Positions 54,447-64,000 of a DNA stretch of 64,000 nucleotides are shown piece by piece. Position 1 is the first letter of the stretch, and each line of letters opens with the position of its first letter. The translations under genes were made by a program, and so were the position numbers. Source of the DNA: Branchiostoma floridae (taxonomy: Eukaryota > Chordata > Leptocardii > Amphioxiformes > Branchiostomatidae). The notes beneath the pieces were generated by a model. It saw only the letters and a list, made by a program, of their open reading frames with translations, made no database searches and was not told where the DNA came from. The stretch spans positions 9,698,010 to 9,762,009 of the forward strand of contig NC_049996.1 of assembly GCF_000003815.2 (NCBI RefSeq), read 5' to 3'.

Positions 54447-57400
54447 ATGGACAAGGAAACAAGGAGAAGGTACGAGGAATATCCTTTACTACTTACTTTT
54501 CTCTCATTGAGGAAGACAAGTTCAAATTCAATAGTGCACAACATTGAAGCGCACAGGCACTTCGTTACTGAGTGTTAACTTTACTTTGAAAATGTATTAT
54601 GTAAAAAAAAGTAGCGATATAATAGTAGTGGACACACCCTTACTACGCTTTCATGTACTAGACAGATCAGTATACAATACACCAGGCATGGCAATGCACT
54701 GGCACCCGTAGTATAACCGTAGTACATCGCTACTGAAATGTAGTCGTTTAAAAGCGTTACATACATTTGTTACATGTTTATGACATTAAACGGGCCATAT
54801 GGTTGCCCTTCCCTTTAGTAGTGCACTGGTATGTGCTCGTAATCCATCGAGCCGTCAAAACGATCTGATTCATTGACCCGAAGTTCCTCCTTATGCCACA
54901 TCAACACCAGCCCCGCCCACCTTCGTCAAAACGTAGAAATGCAAAATAAAACATAAAAATGGAAATATTTCATGGACAACCATATAGATCATTGATCGAA
55001 CTGAAATTTCCGTATCATTGGTTGTACTGTACTTGTGATGGTCAGCCAGGGTCGGTCTTTTCAACTCTCAAATGCAGTTATATATCGTTAAGATAGGCTT
55101 GCCTTTCTTTTACAGTATGTCAGATCGATATTCTCTACTGGCAGCCATGGCCCAAGACGTGGTTGTGTACGTGGAAGACGCCCGCTTCAGGGTCCACAAA
55201 CAAGTCCTGATGGAGAACAGTGACTACTTCCACTCCATGTTCACTCACTGCTTAATAGAGTCTCAAGAAAACGCCGTGGTTCTCAGAGGACTGGAAGAAG
55301 AAATCTTCGAGACGTTGCTCAAGTTCATGTATACCTCTGAGATGTTACTGACTGATCATGAAGACCCGAAAAAATTTACGAAAATTCTTTTCACCGCGAC
55401 GTATTTACAAATACCCAAAGCTTTACAGCAGTGTGATGATTACTTGCAAAACATTATGAACAGTGAAAATTGTGCAGAAATGGCGGTGATAGCGGGAAAC
55501 CATGGTCTAACCAAGCTGGAGACCGCCGCCATTGAACTAGTGAGCAAAAACTTCCCCCAAACTATCGAATCCGTCAGTTTTCTATACCTCTTTCCTGTAC
55601 AAATGATCAAACTACTAGACAACAACTACACATTCACCTGTGCAGAATTGGACATCTTCGAGGCTTACGTGAAGTGGTTTCGATTCAACTTTGAAGAAAG
55701 GGCTAAGTTTGTTGGCAAGATTATGTCAAAAATAAGATTTGCCCTCATCAGTTTGAGGCATCTCGAGGAGGATGTCTTCGCGATAGCAGCGGAATTTGCG
55801 GATCGTGAGTTTATCCGGATGGTTTTAGAAGCGCGGGATTGGCACACAAAGAAGTTTGAACAGAGCGTGTGTGTGGATATGAACATCACTGCCAGGGTAC
55901 CCCCTGTTATGACTCTTATTTCTGGTTTGGAAAACGCGAATCATCACGAATCTTCTTTGGCGGTCCAAGTGTGCCGGACGCCGTCGGCGGGTAAACTCCT
56001 CTGGGAGCCTGTCACTACTGTGCCGAGGGCGTTTCTGGACGCAGCAGTGGCTTGTGCGGTGGTGAGTTTGACACTTAACATTGAGAGACAAAGGTGGTCT
56101 TGTGATTTAATTTCGTTTGTTATTATGTTGCAGTTTTATACTTTACATCCATACACAAAATAAAGCGCTTACTAACAAGCTTTCGGTCAGTCCTCTGATC
56201 CTTATCAAGTTGAAATGACCCAAAGCCTATGTCACACATCCAGACCAGAAGTGTGTCGTCAGCAAAGGGTCAAAGGTGCTTGGAAGTTGGTATCGGCCCC
56301 CGTCTCGTTATTTTTTTTACTGTTTTTAACGATATATCTCGAACAGCTATAGGTTGATATGAACCTTTCTTATGTGGTTAGGACTTGATTTGTCGCAAAC
56401 AATTGATTTTGAGCCCATAGTTGGACTTTAATTACTTCCTTAAAAGTTTAAGGTGTTGTCGTCTTATCTTCTAGGTTGAAGATTTCCTGTACGTGGTGGG
56501 TTTCCCTGCACATTTCCTGGCCAGTGACTCCCTGGTGAAAGATCACGTGAGTCTGTTCTACAGGTATGACACGCGCCAACACGACTGGCTCCCGCTTAGG
56601 AAACCAAGGGTTAAACATGCAGGTAAGGCATCGGTCCTAAGTTAATGTTCACCCTACTGACCAAAGACGACAAGCGTCAGTACACAATGGGGCTATGAGG
56701 AAAGGGAGCATGTAGAAAGGGAGAGAGGGAAAGAAAAGAGCGAGAGGGAGAGAGGGGAGGTAGAGAAAGAGGGCGAGAAAGAAAAAGAGAAAACTTTCGG
56801 AAAAGGAAGGGAGAGAGAGAGAAATAAAGAGAAAGACTGGAGCAAAAAAGAACTGGAGATTGAACGAAAGAAAGAGAAAGAGAGACAGATGGAGGAAGAA
56901 AGAGGCAGAAGGAGATGGAGATATGACAATTACTTATGAATTATACAAGGTTTTCTCTACGATTTTATGAATCTGTATGCTCCATAGAAACTGTAAAGCA
57001 ACTCTGACGACCTGACACTTCCATCCATCCAGGTATGACCCTGACAGCTATCGGTGACAAGCTGTACGCCTGTGGATCGGCCAGTAACAACATCATGGAG
57101 TCCTACTCCATCCGCACAAACAAGTGGTCTGACGCCGCACACCTTCCCCATCACCTGTTCCTACAAGCTGCCGAGACCGTTAGCGGGAAGCTGTACATAT
57201 CAGGCGGCCTTCACGAAGAAACGGGTCTTAGTCAAGCCAGCTGGGACCTCTTGCGGTTCGACCCAGAAACGGACGAAATTGTCACGTTAGGACCGATGCG
57301 CTTTCCGCGTTTCGGGCACTGTTTGGTGGCGGTTGGGAGGAAACTGTACGTGTTCGGAGGCACGACGTTTGATCCTGATATCATCTCCTGGAGGTTTGCG

Positions 57401-57685
57401 GTGAATTCCGAGTGTTACGATGTTACGGAGGACGTGTGGACAGAGATACCGCCCATACCGTCACCTCGGTCGTTCTTCGGGGCGCTGGCATGCGGGGACC
57501 AGATCTATGTGGTCGGGGGGACGCGCGATGGGGTGGGGTTGATGACCGTGCACGTGTACGATGTGAGGAAAAAGACGTGGGAAGGTAGACCGGAGATGCA
57601 GAGGAGGCTGTTCTACCCAGGATTGGTGATGCTGCGGCATCCATGCAAGAAAAACAAGAAATGGTGGGACCTCACTCTAACGTAA
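54447..57685 (+). CDS. BTB-BACK-Kelch (Kelch-like) protein
   Basis: Coding exons are probably 54447-54469, 55116-56061, 56475-56622 and 57033-57685, giving 589 residues. The first is a short exon (MDKETRR) ending AG|GTACGA; the next begins right after TTTTACAG and keeps frame (S-MSDRYSLLAAMAQ). If that exon is not used, ATG 55117 starts a 581-residue form. The BTB domain runs at about residues 20-118 (DVVVYVEDARFRVHKQVL, MFTHCLIES, FETLLKFMYTSE). The BACK domain follows to about 250 (FEAYVKWFRFN, FALISLRHL). Kelch blades fill the C-terminal half (YVVGFPAHF, LYISGGLHEE, LYVFGGTTFD, IYVVGGTRDG). Such proteins are usually substrate adaptors of cullin-3 ubiquitin ligases. The BTB lacks the usual longer N-terminal LLxGLNxLR stretch. 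I cannot assign a specific KLHL number. Confidence 0.9.
56697..56920 (+). repeat. Purine tract (GA-rich), Kelch gene intron 2
   Basis: About 220 nt almost entirely of A and G (GAGAGAGGG, GAAAGAGAAAG). The coding potential on the other strand is low-complexity Ser/Phe/Leu and is rejected. Confidence 0.8.
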
Positions 57686-57778
57686 CCATATTTATATCAT
57701 ACGGTATGACGAAGTTGCAACACCTAGCGACAACTAGCTGAAGTGCGATGTTAAAGCAATCATTATTACCCTAAAGAG

Positions 57779-57948
57779 GTAATCTCCAAGTAGATCCTAC
57801 GTTGCCATAAGATAGTATCCAAGCTGGCAAAGGAGTATAGCCGGCGAAAGGGTGTCAGACGCATACACTGTCACACACTAACCCAGCTTCACACCTCTGT
57901 CAGTTTTTGATACTATCTTATTCTAACGTAAGATCTGCTTGGAGATTA
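57779..57948 (+). mobile_element. Complete 170-bp MITE downstream of the Kelch gene
   Basis: Ends GTAATCTCCAAGTAGATCCT and AGATCTGCTTGGAGATTA form a TIR of about 40 bp that includes CCATAAGATAGTAT / ATACTATCTTATT. The flanks CTAAAGAG (left) and CTAAAGAA (right) are a near-perfect 8-bp duplication. As in the 14902-15215 element, one unpaired base sits at the left terminus. It may lie in the Kelch gene 3' UTR. Confidence 0.75.
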
Positions 57949-58392
57949 CTAAAGAATGTGACAGACGGTACCTGTGAATGTGGTTGTGAATGAAGAATGT
58001 TGTACAGTTTGTTGTACAGGTAGCCATTTACCATGGAGATCACCTTATCATGTTATAAACGTGAACAAGAGTAACCAATTTTCAGTTGCGAAGCAAAGCA
58101 CTTGTACAAACGATCAAGAAAGCGAAACGTTGTAGGATTAGTCGTCATTATTCAGCTTAAGTAGCTAGAATTACAACAAAACACTCCAACATTGGGATAT
58201 ATCGAGGTGTGCAAACAGCTGTGGTTTTATCAAATAAATTTTGCCAGACAAAACTCTCCAAGTCTTCTGTGGTCCTGGTGTAAGAAAACGTATAACTCAA
58301 GTCACATAGTCAAAACTCAGGTTTTGACATCAGATATGTATTTCAATGGGTTGACAGATAAAAAAATGACTATGACAATTATCCTTCTTATA

Positions 58393-58398
58393 TTTATT
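58393..58398 (-). terminator. Possible polyadenylation signal of the TLCD4-like gene
   Basis: AATAAA on the minus strand about 280 nt beyond the stop codon at 58680-58682. The convergent Kelch gene stops at 57685, so the two 3' UTRs may overlap or nearly touch. Confidence 0.35.
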
Positions 58399-58679
58399 TG
58401 ATTATCTTCACATTATTTCTTCAAACAATGCAGCATCGTTGTTATCACCAATTTTACTGCAAACATGTGAACGTAACGGTGGAAATAGATTTTCCTAGTC
58501 CATGAAATAAATTGTCGTAGAAAAATATCGCTTGCCACAATATACAATAGCTCAGATTAACAAACGATGCAGCACTATTGGGTGTCGAAACTTTCTTTCT
58601 TACTGCAAACAAGTGAGAAGAAGCCGAACTTCTAGTTCCTTGCTAGAACAAGAGAAGTGTTACAGAAAAAAAGGCCAGT

Positions 58680-61600
58680 TTAACCTCGGCTCAATATACG
58701 GTAGGCGCCTTTACACATCTTGCTAAACCAGTAGAGATTAAACACAGAGACCACGGGCATACAGCCGAAGATAGTTATGAGTAGTGCGGTGCCGACTGTG
58801 TACAGCTCTCCTGTCTCCATCAGTGGAGACAGCTGGAACCACAGAGGAATGGTAGCGAGACGACAGGAGAAAAACACCACCAACATCAGCACTCCGTTCA
58901 GCTTGTAGAGAAGCGACGTCTTCTGTCCCAATTCGTACAAGATGATCCTGCGGGTTAGAGANNNNNNNNNNNNNNNNNNNNNNNNNNNNNNNNNNNNNNN
59001 NNNNNNNNNNNNNNNNNNNNNNNNNNNNNNNNNNNNNNNNNNNNNNNNNNNNNNNNNNNNNNNNNNNNNNNNNNNNNNNNNNNNNNNNNNNNNNNNNNNN
59101 NNNNNNNNNNNNNNNNNNNNNNNNNNNNNNNNNNNNNNNNNNNNNNNNNNNNNNNNNNNNNNNNNNNNNNNNNNNNNNNNNNNNNNNNNNNNNNNNNNNN
59201 NNNNNNNNNNNNNNNNNNNNNNNNNNNNNNNNNNNNNNNNNNNNNNNNNNNNNNNNNNNNNNNNNNNNNNNNNNNNNNNNNNNNNNNNNNNNNNNNNNNN
59301 NNNNNNNNNNNNNNNNNNNNNNNNNNNNNNNNNNNNNNNNNNNNNNNNNNNNNNNNNNNNNNNNNNNNNNNNNNNNNNNNNNNNNNNNNNNNNNNNNNNN
59401 NNAAATTCCTGCAGGCAAACGAGGTTGCTGAAGTATGGCAATACGGATTTCACTGGGGGAAGGTGAGGAAAAAGATTTAAAGAAACTTTGAAATAAACGA
59501 CAGTATTTGACGCAATCCAATATAAACGCCAATAAAAATGACTCAGTGAAAAGGCTAAGATAGAAATATCAAATCATAAAGATATGTAGAAATGGGGAGG
59601 AATGACCACTTACTGTACCGGCCATTGATCCAAATACGGCCATCAAATGATGAACCAACATCATAAGATCGTACTGAGCGGGTTGTGTTGCCATTACCAA
59701 GAGATCTGGAGGTAAAACGGGGTGGCGTTTTAGTAAATACTGGCCCTATCTGCATGTTTTATTAGAAGGCTGATAAGAAGCTAGGTACATCTATATGGTA
59801 CTTTTAGCACAAGTGCTTTATGGATTGTAAACCAGAAATTAATGAAGTTACATTTTTTCTCGTAAGTTATTCCGTCGGATATTACACAAAACATGGTTCT
59901 AGAAAATGGAAGGAAAGTGTTTCATTAAGCAAATAAATTTAGAATACATACCGGCCACCGTGTATCCAAGAAATACACACGCTGTGTGCCTCACGGCAGG
60001 TGAGTCATACCTATTGGAACAAGTTGTGATAGAAAATGCATGACCAATTTTGCATGTGTGTAGGAGGGGTAAAAATGCACTGTTTTGAAGAAATTGTTGT
60101 ATCATTTAAAGCAAGATGTTATGGTTATCATTTTGTCATGTACATGCTCTGAGAAGCTACAGACAGCCCACCTGGTAACTGTAATTAGTCTGTTATCGTT
60201 GTGTGATAACTGCTGACAAGGTGTTATCCTTTGTATTGTTCTTTGATGAACTGAAGATGAAAAGAACAACAAAGCCAATAGCAGGTACATGTTATAATTA
60301 GTGTCATGCATAGCTGTAGACAGTGTCTGGATCTGTGTCTGGGTTTTTGGAATAAAGAAAGCCGGGAGTGAGGACAGTTGGACAGAGACTTGAGTGACAG
60401 AGAGAGGGTCCTGACTGACAGCTCCCGTGCGTGTCAATGGCATGCCCTGTGTCTTGTGTGTGTTTCTTAGTCCTGTAGTTTAAACGTTCCTCGTGCAGCA
60501 TTCAAAGAACCTGGGGCCACACCATCGGCCCCCTTACATTTGGCGTTGTCGGCAGGATGCTGCGTAACCAAGATCTAGAGGGACGCTGCGGGACGGAGAC
60601 ACGCCAGGACCAGGAGCCGTGCCAGGAGATGCGCACGGGAGGGCAGGACAAAGGCCGCGAGGTGGAGAGGCTACCGGCAGGACACGGGGATAGGAGGAGG
60701 TTGCAGGACCGTTGCTGAAGAAGCTGTGACCTCCAAGGCTCAGCACGTGGCGATAGAGGACGGACGGCAGGACCAGAGACAGGGCAGCCAGGCGGAGAAC
60801 GTGAGTGTGCCGGTATTATGTGGACCATGAGAGAAAGAATGTCATGCGCACTTCACCTGACCGTCTTTGTAAAAGTTTAGCTTTGCTGTTTTTGTAGCTT
60901 TGAGTTTAAGGACAAATAGTGCAGAAATCGTTAACCTACAGATGTTGGGAGGTAGTTTAGTTATGATGTAGGTTTGTGTTTGATTTAGGTAGCGCTGTTG
61001 AGGATTTTATGTGTGAAGTTTAGGAAAATTCGGTTGATGTCAAGTCAGTCTTGCTGTGACAGATATGTATGAGGACTGTGGAGTTAGATAATATTAATAG
61101 AGCCAGGGTTGTTTTGAAGAGATAGATGTATAGAATGGCCTGCTTACGGATGGAGACGTTGTTCTTGCTTATTTGTGAAAGTTGGGATCGATAGAGTTAG
61201 TTAAGTTTCAGTTTGTGAGCTAGGCGGATTAAAAGGGGAAGAGAGGGGTATGATAGAACTATTATAAGCGGAGAGGAATGATAATTTAGGCAGGGAAGGT
61301 GATGTAATCTCCGGGGAAACCCAGACTTCGGGGGGTTGACTCTAATAGGTCATTCAGGGGTTTACATTGCCAACCATTGCCTACTAGGATAGGTCAAATT
61401 ATTTTTTACGTAGTCTTTATCTGCTGGTATTTGTATGTTGTTTTGGTAGTTTTCTTGTATTGTTTTCTCCTGATTGAGTTCTAGAGTTCGCATGTCTGCC
61501 ATGGAGGTAATTTGACAGTCTTTGGCTGGTAGAATTATTCAGAGTGTTTAGGTAATGAATATTCATGGCGTTTGATTAGCAGGTCGTNNNNNNNNNNNNN

Positions 61601-63770
61601 NNNNNNNNNNNNNNNNNNNNNNNNNNNNNNNNNNNNNNNNNNNNNNNNNNNNNNNNNNNNNNNNNNNNNNNNNNNNNNNNNNNNNNNTAACTGAGTAGAA
61701 TTTTGATTGATGCTTGAATGTTTAGAGAATCTGGTAGGATAGGTCGCTAGGAGCTCTACCGACTGCTGCGGTTGAGCGCTGGGTGCTGACAGACTCCTGG
61801 GGTAGGGAAGGTATTGAGCGTGCCTGGTTCAGGGTATAAGGAAACCCAAGTTCCGCCTACGACTTAGGGTCCTTAGATCTTGTGAGACTTAATTTGCTAT
61901 GGTTCGAGAAAATAGGATAGCATTGATTCATTAAGACAAAAGTTAGGAGTGCAGGCTTGTGTTTATTTCAGTCAAATGTTTTTCTACACAATTTAGATTA
62001 ATTTTGCAGTAGGAGTTGTGACACTCCGATACAGTTCAGGGCCATTGTGTTAGGTCAGCCAATGTATTTTTTAGAGGTCTTATAGGACGGTCAGGGTGTG
62101 TGTGCGTGTGTGTTCTGTTCTTTCTCCATGGCTTACCCCTGCATGGGTCACACCGGGCACAAGAGTGTTGGCGAGTTCGTGGTCATGCCACGCGTTAACC
62201 ATGCCCACCAGACGGTCGCGATCCGGTCAACCCCCTTACGGGAACTCCTGCAGCATCAGCATCATCGCCGGGGTACCTTCCACTGAAGACCGGCGAGTGC
62301 GACAGCGTCTGAGGAGCGGCTGCGGAGAGGACGTCTGTGGCCGTGCGACAAAGGGACGGAGGGAGGACAACACGACACGGGAAAGGGGAGCGGTACTCGG
62401 GGATAGGAGGCCGCAGGCGGAAGAAGACGTGAACTAGGGATGAGCAACGGAGAAGTGGAGGACATTGAGAAATATATAGACAGTTTAAAATATCCTTGGA
62501 CTGATCTGCTCTGTCGTACTGAACTGTATCTGATTAATCAATTCCACCAACATGTATTGTCTATTTGTGTTTTTTGTTGTTGTTTGTTGTATTTTACTGT
62601 GTAACATGATAGAACTGTTACTGTAGTACTCGCCGGGACGGCTCGTGGAAAACTTGGCGGTGGGTGTAGGAGGGGTAAAAATGCACTGTTTTGAAGAAAT
62701 TGTTGTATCATTTAAAGCAAGATGTTATGGTTATCATTTTGTCATGTACATGCTCTGAGAAGCTACAGACAGCCCACCTGGTAACTGTAATTAGTCTGTT
62801 ATCGTTGTGTGATAACTGCTGACAAGGTGTTATCCTTTGTATTGTTCTTTGATGAACTGAAGATGAAAAGAACAACAAAGCCAATAGCAGGTACATGTTA
62901 TAATTAGTGTCATGCATAGCTGTAGACAGTGTCTGGATCTGTGTCTGGGTTTTTGGAATAAAGAAAGCCGGGAGTGAGGACAGTTGGACAGAGACTTGAG
63001 TGACAGAGAGAGGGTCCTGACTGACAGCTCCCGTGCGTGTCAATGGCATGCCCTGTGTCTTGTGTGTGTTTCTTAGTCCTGTAGTTTAAACGTTCCTCGT
63101 GCAGCATTCAAAGAACCTGGGGCCACACCATCGGCCCCCTTACATGTGCATAACAGGTCAACTGGTTTACAGTAACAGACTAGAGACATTGCCGTGCCAG
63201 GTTCAATAGAAACAATTTTCTGACAGCATGCAGATGTAAGGAAGAAAAAAAATACTTTCCAGTGTTTAGTCATTAGATCTAAACTCACTTTTGTATGAAC
63301 ATATTGTGTATTTGAGTTTTACGAAGGCGACTGGTGCCGCGCCAAAGCAGACAGATCCCCTAAACAGCGTGGATTTTACTGTGTTTGCATCTTGGGGAGG
63401 GAGGTCAGAGGTAGTTCAATGTAGAAAAAAGCATACCAAAATGTAGTCGGCAGTACGTCCCCTGGGTACATGAAGACATACGCAGACATGCCTCCAACAA
63501 CCACACTGTGGACCAAGGCCATCACACTGCAAAGGGAGAACGGTTTCATGTGTACATAGTTCGAAAGAAGGACGAACGGAGCATGAAATGCCGATCAGCG
63601 AGATCAAAACCACAGTACCTGTTTGTTATGACCACTTGTTTCTTCGGGGACAATTTCCCAAAAGTAGAAGATATCTTCTTCATCACAGGTGCGGCTAGCC
63701 ACCTGAAGATGCTCAGATGGAAGATTAGACTGGAAACTATGGTCAGGATGTGTACTGGCCTGTACGCCAT
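58680..63770 (-). CDS. TLCD4: TLC-domain membrane protein, TLCD4/TMEM56-like (interrupted by gap)
   Basis: Minus-strand exons with matching phases are 63619-63770 (MAYRPVHILTIVSS...), 63437-63526 (VMALVHSVVVGGMSAYVF), 59952-60010 (YDSPAVRHTACVFLGYTVA), 59619-59705 (LLVMATQPAQYDLMMLVHH), a partial exon ending in the gap (59403-59452, KSVLPYFSNLVCLQEF) and 58680-58947 (IILYELGQK, KLNGVLMLVVFFSCRLA, to TAA at 58680-58682). The paired His of the TLC domain (LVHH) is present, and several hydrophobic helices are evident. The order and spacing follow vertebrate TLCD4. The roughly dozen codons expected after LQEF, including the STPF/RW region, fall in the N run 58962-59402. Intron 2 carries an LTR retrotransposon in antisense orientation. 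TLC proteins are linked to lipid and membrane composition; no specific substrate can be claimed. Confidence 0.85.
58962..59402. other. Assembly gap (441 N) inside the TLCD4-like gene
   Basis: Removes the end of the exon ending LQEF, its donor and one short intron. Confidence 1.
60059..60538 (+). repeat. 5' LTR
   Basis: 480 bp, TG...CA ends with short inverted termini (TGTAGGAGGGG / CCCCTTACA). It contains GGAATAAAG at about 60349-60357 as a likely polyadenylation signal and appears identical to the 3' LTR. Confidence 0.9.
60541..60558 (+). other. Primer-binding site, probably tRNA-Ser
   Basis: TGGCGTTGTCGGCAGGAT begins two bases after the 5' LTR. It complements the 3' end of animal tRNA-Ser (AGA type, ...ATCCTGCCGACTACG plus CCA) at 17 of 18 positions. 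The tRNA sequence is from memory. Ser-primed elements are known among Ty3/gypsy Mag-type retrotransposons. Confidence 0.65.
61588..61687. other. Assembly gap (100 N) inside the LTR retrotransposon
   Basis: Exactly 100 N, a length often used for gaps of unknown true size. Confidence 1.
62665..63144 (+). repeat. 3' LTR
   Basis: 480 bp direct copy of the 5' LTR, preceded by the purine-rich GGCGGTGGG (a possible polypurine tract) and followed by the TGTG target duplication. Confidence 0.9.
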
Positions 63771-64000
63771 GCTTGTATCGGGATTTCATGCGATGGCGTC
63801 TTGCTGTTGTTACCGATAGCATGTGAAATTTAATACTAAGTACATCCCACAAAGCTGATAAAACCTCGAGTCCTGTGTATTTTCACAGTCACCAGGGTGT
63901 TAGCTGTACCCCTATTTGCTCTCTCTCCCTATGTCCACTATCAAAACTTTTAGCCAACTTAACATAACGTTATAAGAATGTCTAGACGCTAGAAAAAAAT
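63771..64000. other. Upstream of TLCD4-like first coding exon
   Basis: No further exon recognised; the promoter may lie here or beyond the window. Confidence 0.5.

Larger units (their letters stand above)
57686..58679. other. Convergent 3' region, Kelch and TLCD4-like genes
   Basis: Contains the 170-bp MITE (57779-57948), AATAAA for the plus strand at 58233-58238 and for the minus strand at 58393-58398. Confidence 0.6.
60059..63144 (+). mobile_element. Young LTR retrotransposon (Ty3/gypsy-like, no coding region seen)
   Basis: Two 480-bp direct repeats (60059-60538 and 62665-63144) begin TGTAGGAGGGG and end CCCCTTACA, the TG...CA form of LTRs. The insertion is flanked by TGTG on both sides (60055-60058 and 63145-63148), or ATGTG if the last A is counted as target. 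A primer-binding site follows the 5' LTR. By eye the LTRs show no differences, so the insertion is recent. The internal part (60541-62664) has no recognisable gag or pol and is cut by a 100-N gap (61588-61687), a length often used for gaps of unknown size, so a coding region could be missing there. It sits in intron 2 of the TLCD4-like gene, antisense to it. Confidence 0.9.

Noticed and set aside
56693-56929. 78-codon Ser/Leu/Phe-rich frame on the minus strand
   Set aside because: Low-complexity translation of the purine tract.
60102-63107. Identical 113- and 65-codon minus-strand frames found twice
   Set aside because: They lie inside the two LTRs, antisense to the element, and are duplicated only because the LTRs are.
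63290-63390. Possible TLCD4 exon (GSVCFGAAP...)
   Set aside because: It has AG/GT-like borders, but exon 3 at 59952-60010 continues the protein in phase and matches the family, while this stretch does not.

Overview
This is animal nuclear DNA: long AT-rich introns, GT-AG split genes, 5' TOP and polyadenylation signals, and many small inverted-repeat transposons. Three assembly gaps (runs of N) lie at 14941-15109, 58962-59402 and 61588-61687. The gene set and its order point to an invertebrate chordate, most likely an amphioxus (Branchiostoma). That assignment is an inference from gene content and was not checked by a database search.

Left half, 1-37200, minus strand: two tandem ubiquitin-conjugating enzyme genes of the UBE2E class with the same intron positions. 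Copy A (350-12767) loses its last exon beyond the left edge. Copy B (17148-37199) is complete. Their large introns hold most of the repeats in the window. Intron 1 of both copies keeps a matching group of short motifs (octamer/TATA-like, GATTAATC-like, GGCGGCCAT-like) although the rest of the introns has drifted apart. Exons 3 and 4 are about 97% identical between the copies while exon 2 is only about 78% identical, which suggests gene conversion.

Middle, 40560-45079, plus strand: two tandem paralogues of a three-exon gene that I do not recognise. They encode 332 and 329 residues, with cysteine motifs PPCSxCxDMFPS and WCRGNCAE. This pair is the best candidate for an undescribed system here. 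It is followed by the minus-strand ribosomal protein gene RPL15 (46222-48576 coding, with a 5' TOP leader exon at about 49322-49357) and, head to head with it, an intronless-CDS MFSD5-like transporter (50391-51782). RPL15 intron 3 contains a probable C/D box snoRNA with a long external stem.

Right part: a BTB-BACK-Kelch gene on the plus strand (54447-57685) converges on a TLCD4/TMEM56-like TLC-domain gene on the minus strand (58680-63770). The latter is broken by one gap and carries a young LTR retrotransposon (60059-63144) in its second intron.

The genes do not form an operon. UBE2E acts in ubiquitin transfer, the Kelch protein is probably a cullin-3 adaptor, RPL15 is part of the large ribosomal subunit, and MFSD5 and TLCD4 are membrane proteins. 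What links several of them is linkage: UBE2E with RPL15 recalls human 3p24, and MFSD5 sits beside RARG at human 12q13, so the window looks like part of the unduplicated RAR/Hox-linked ancestral region.
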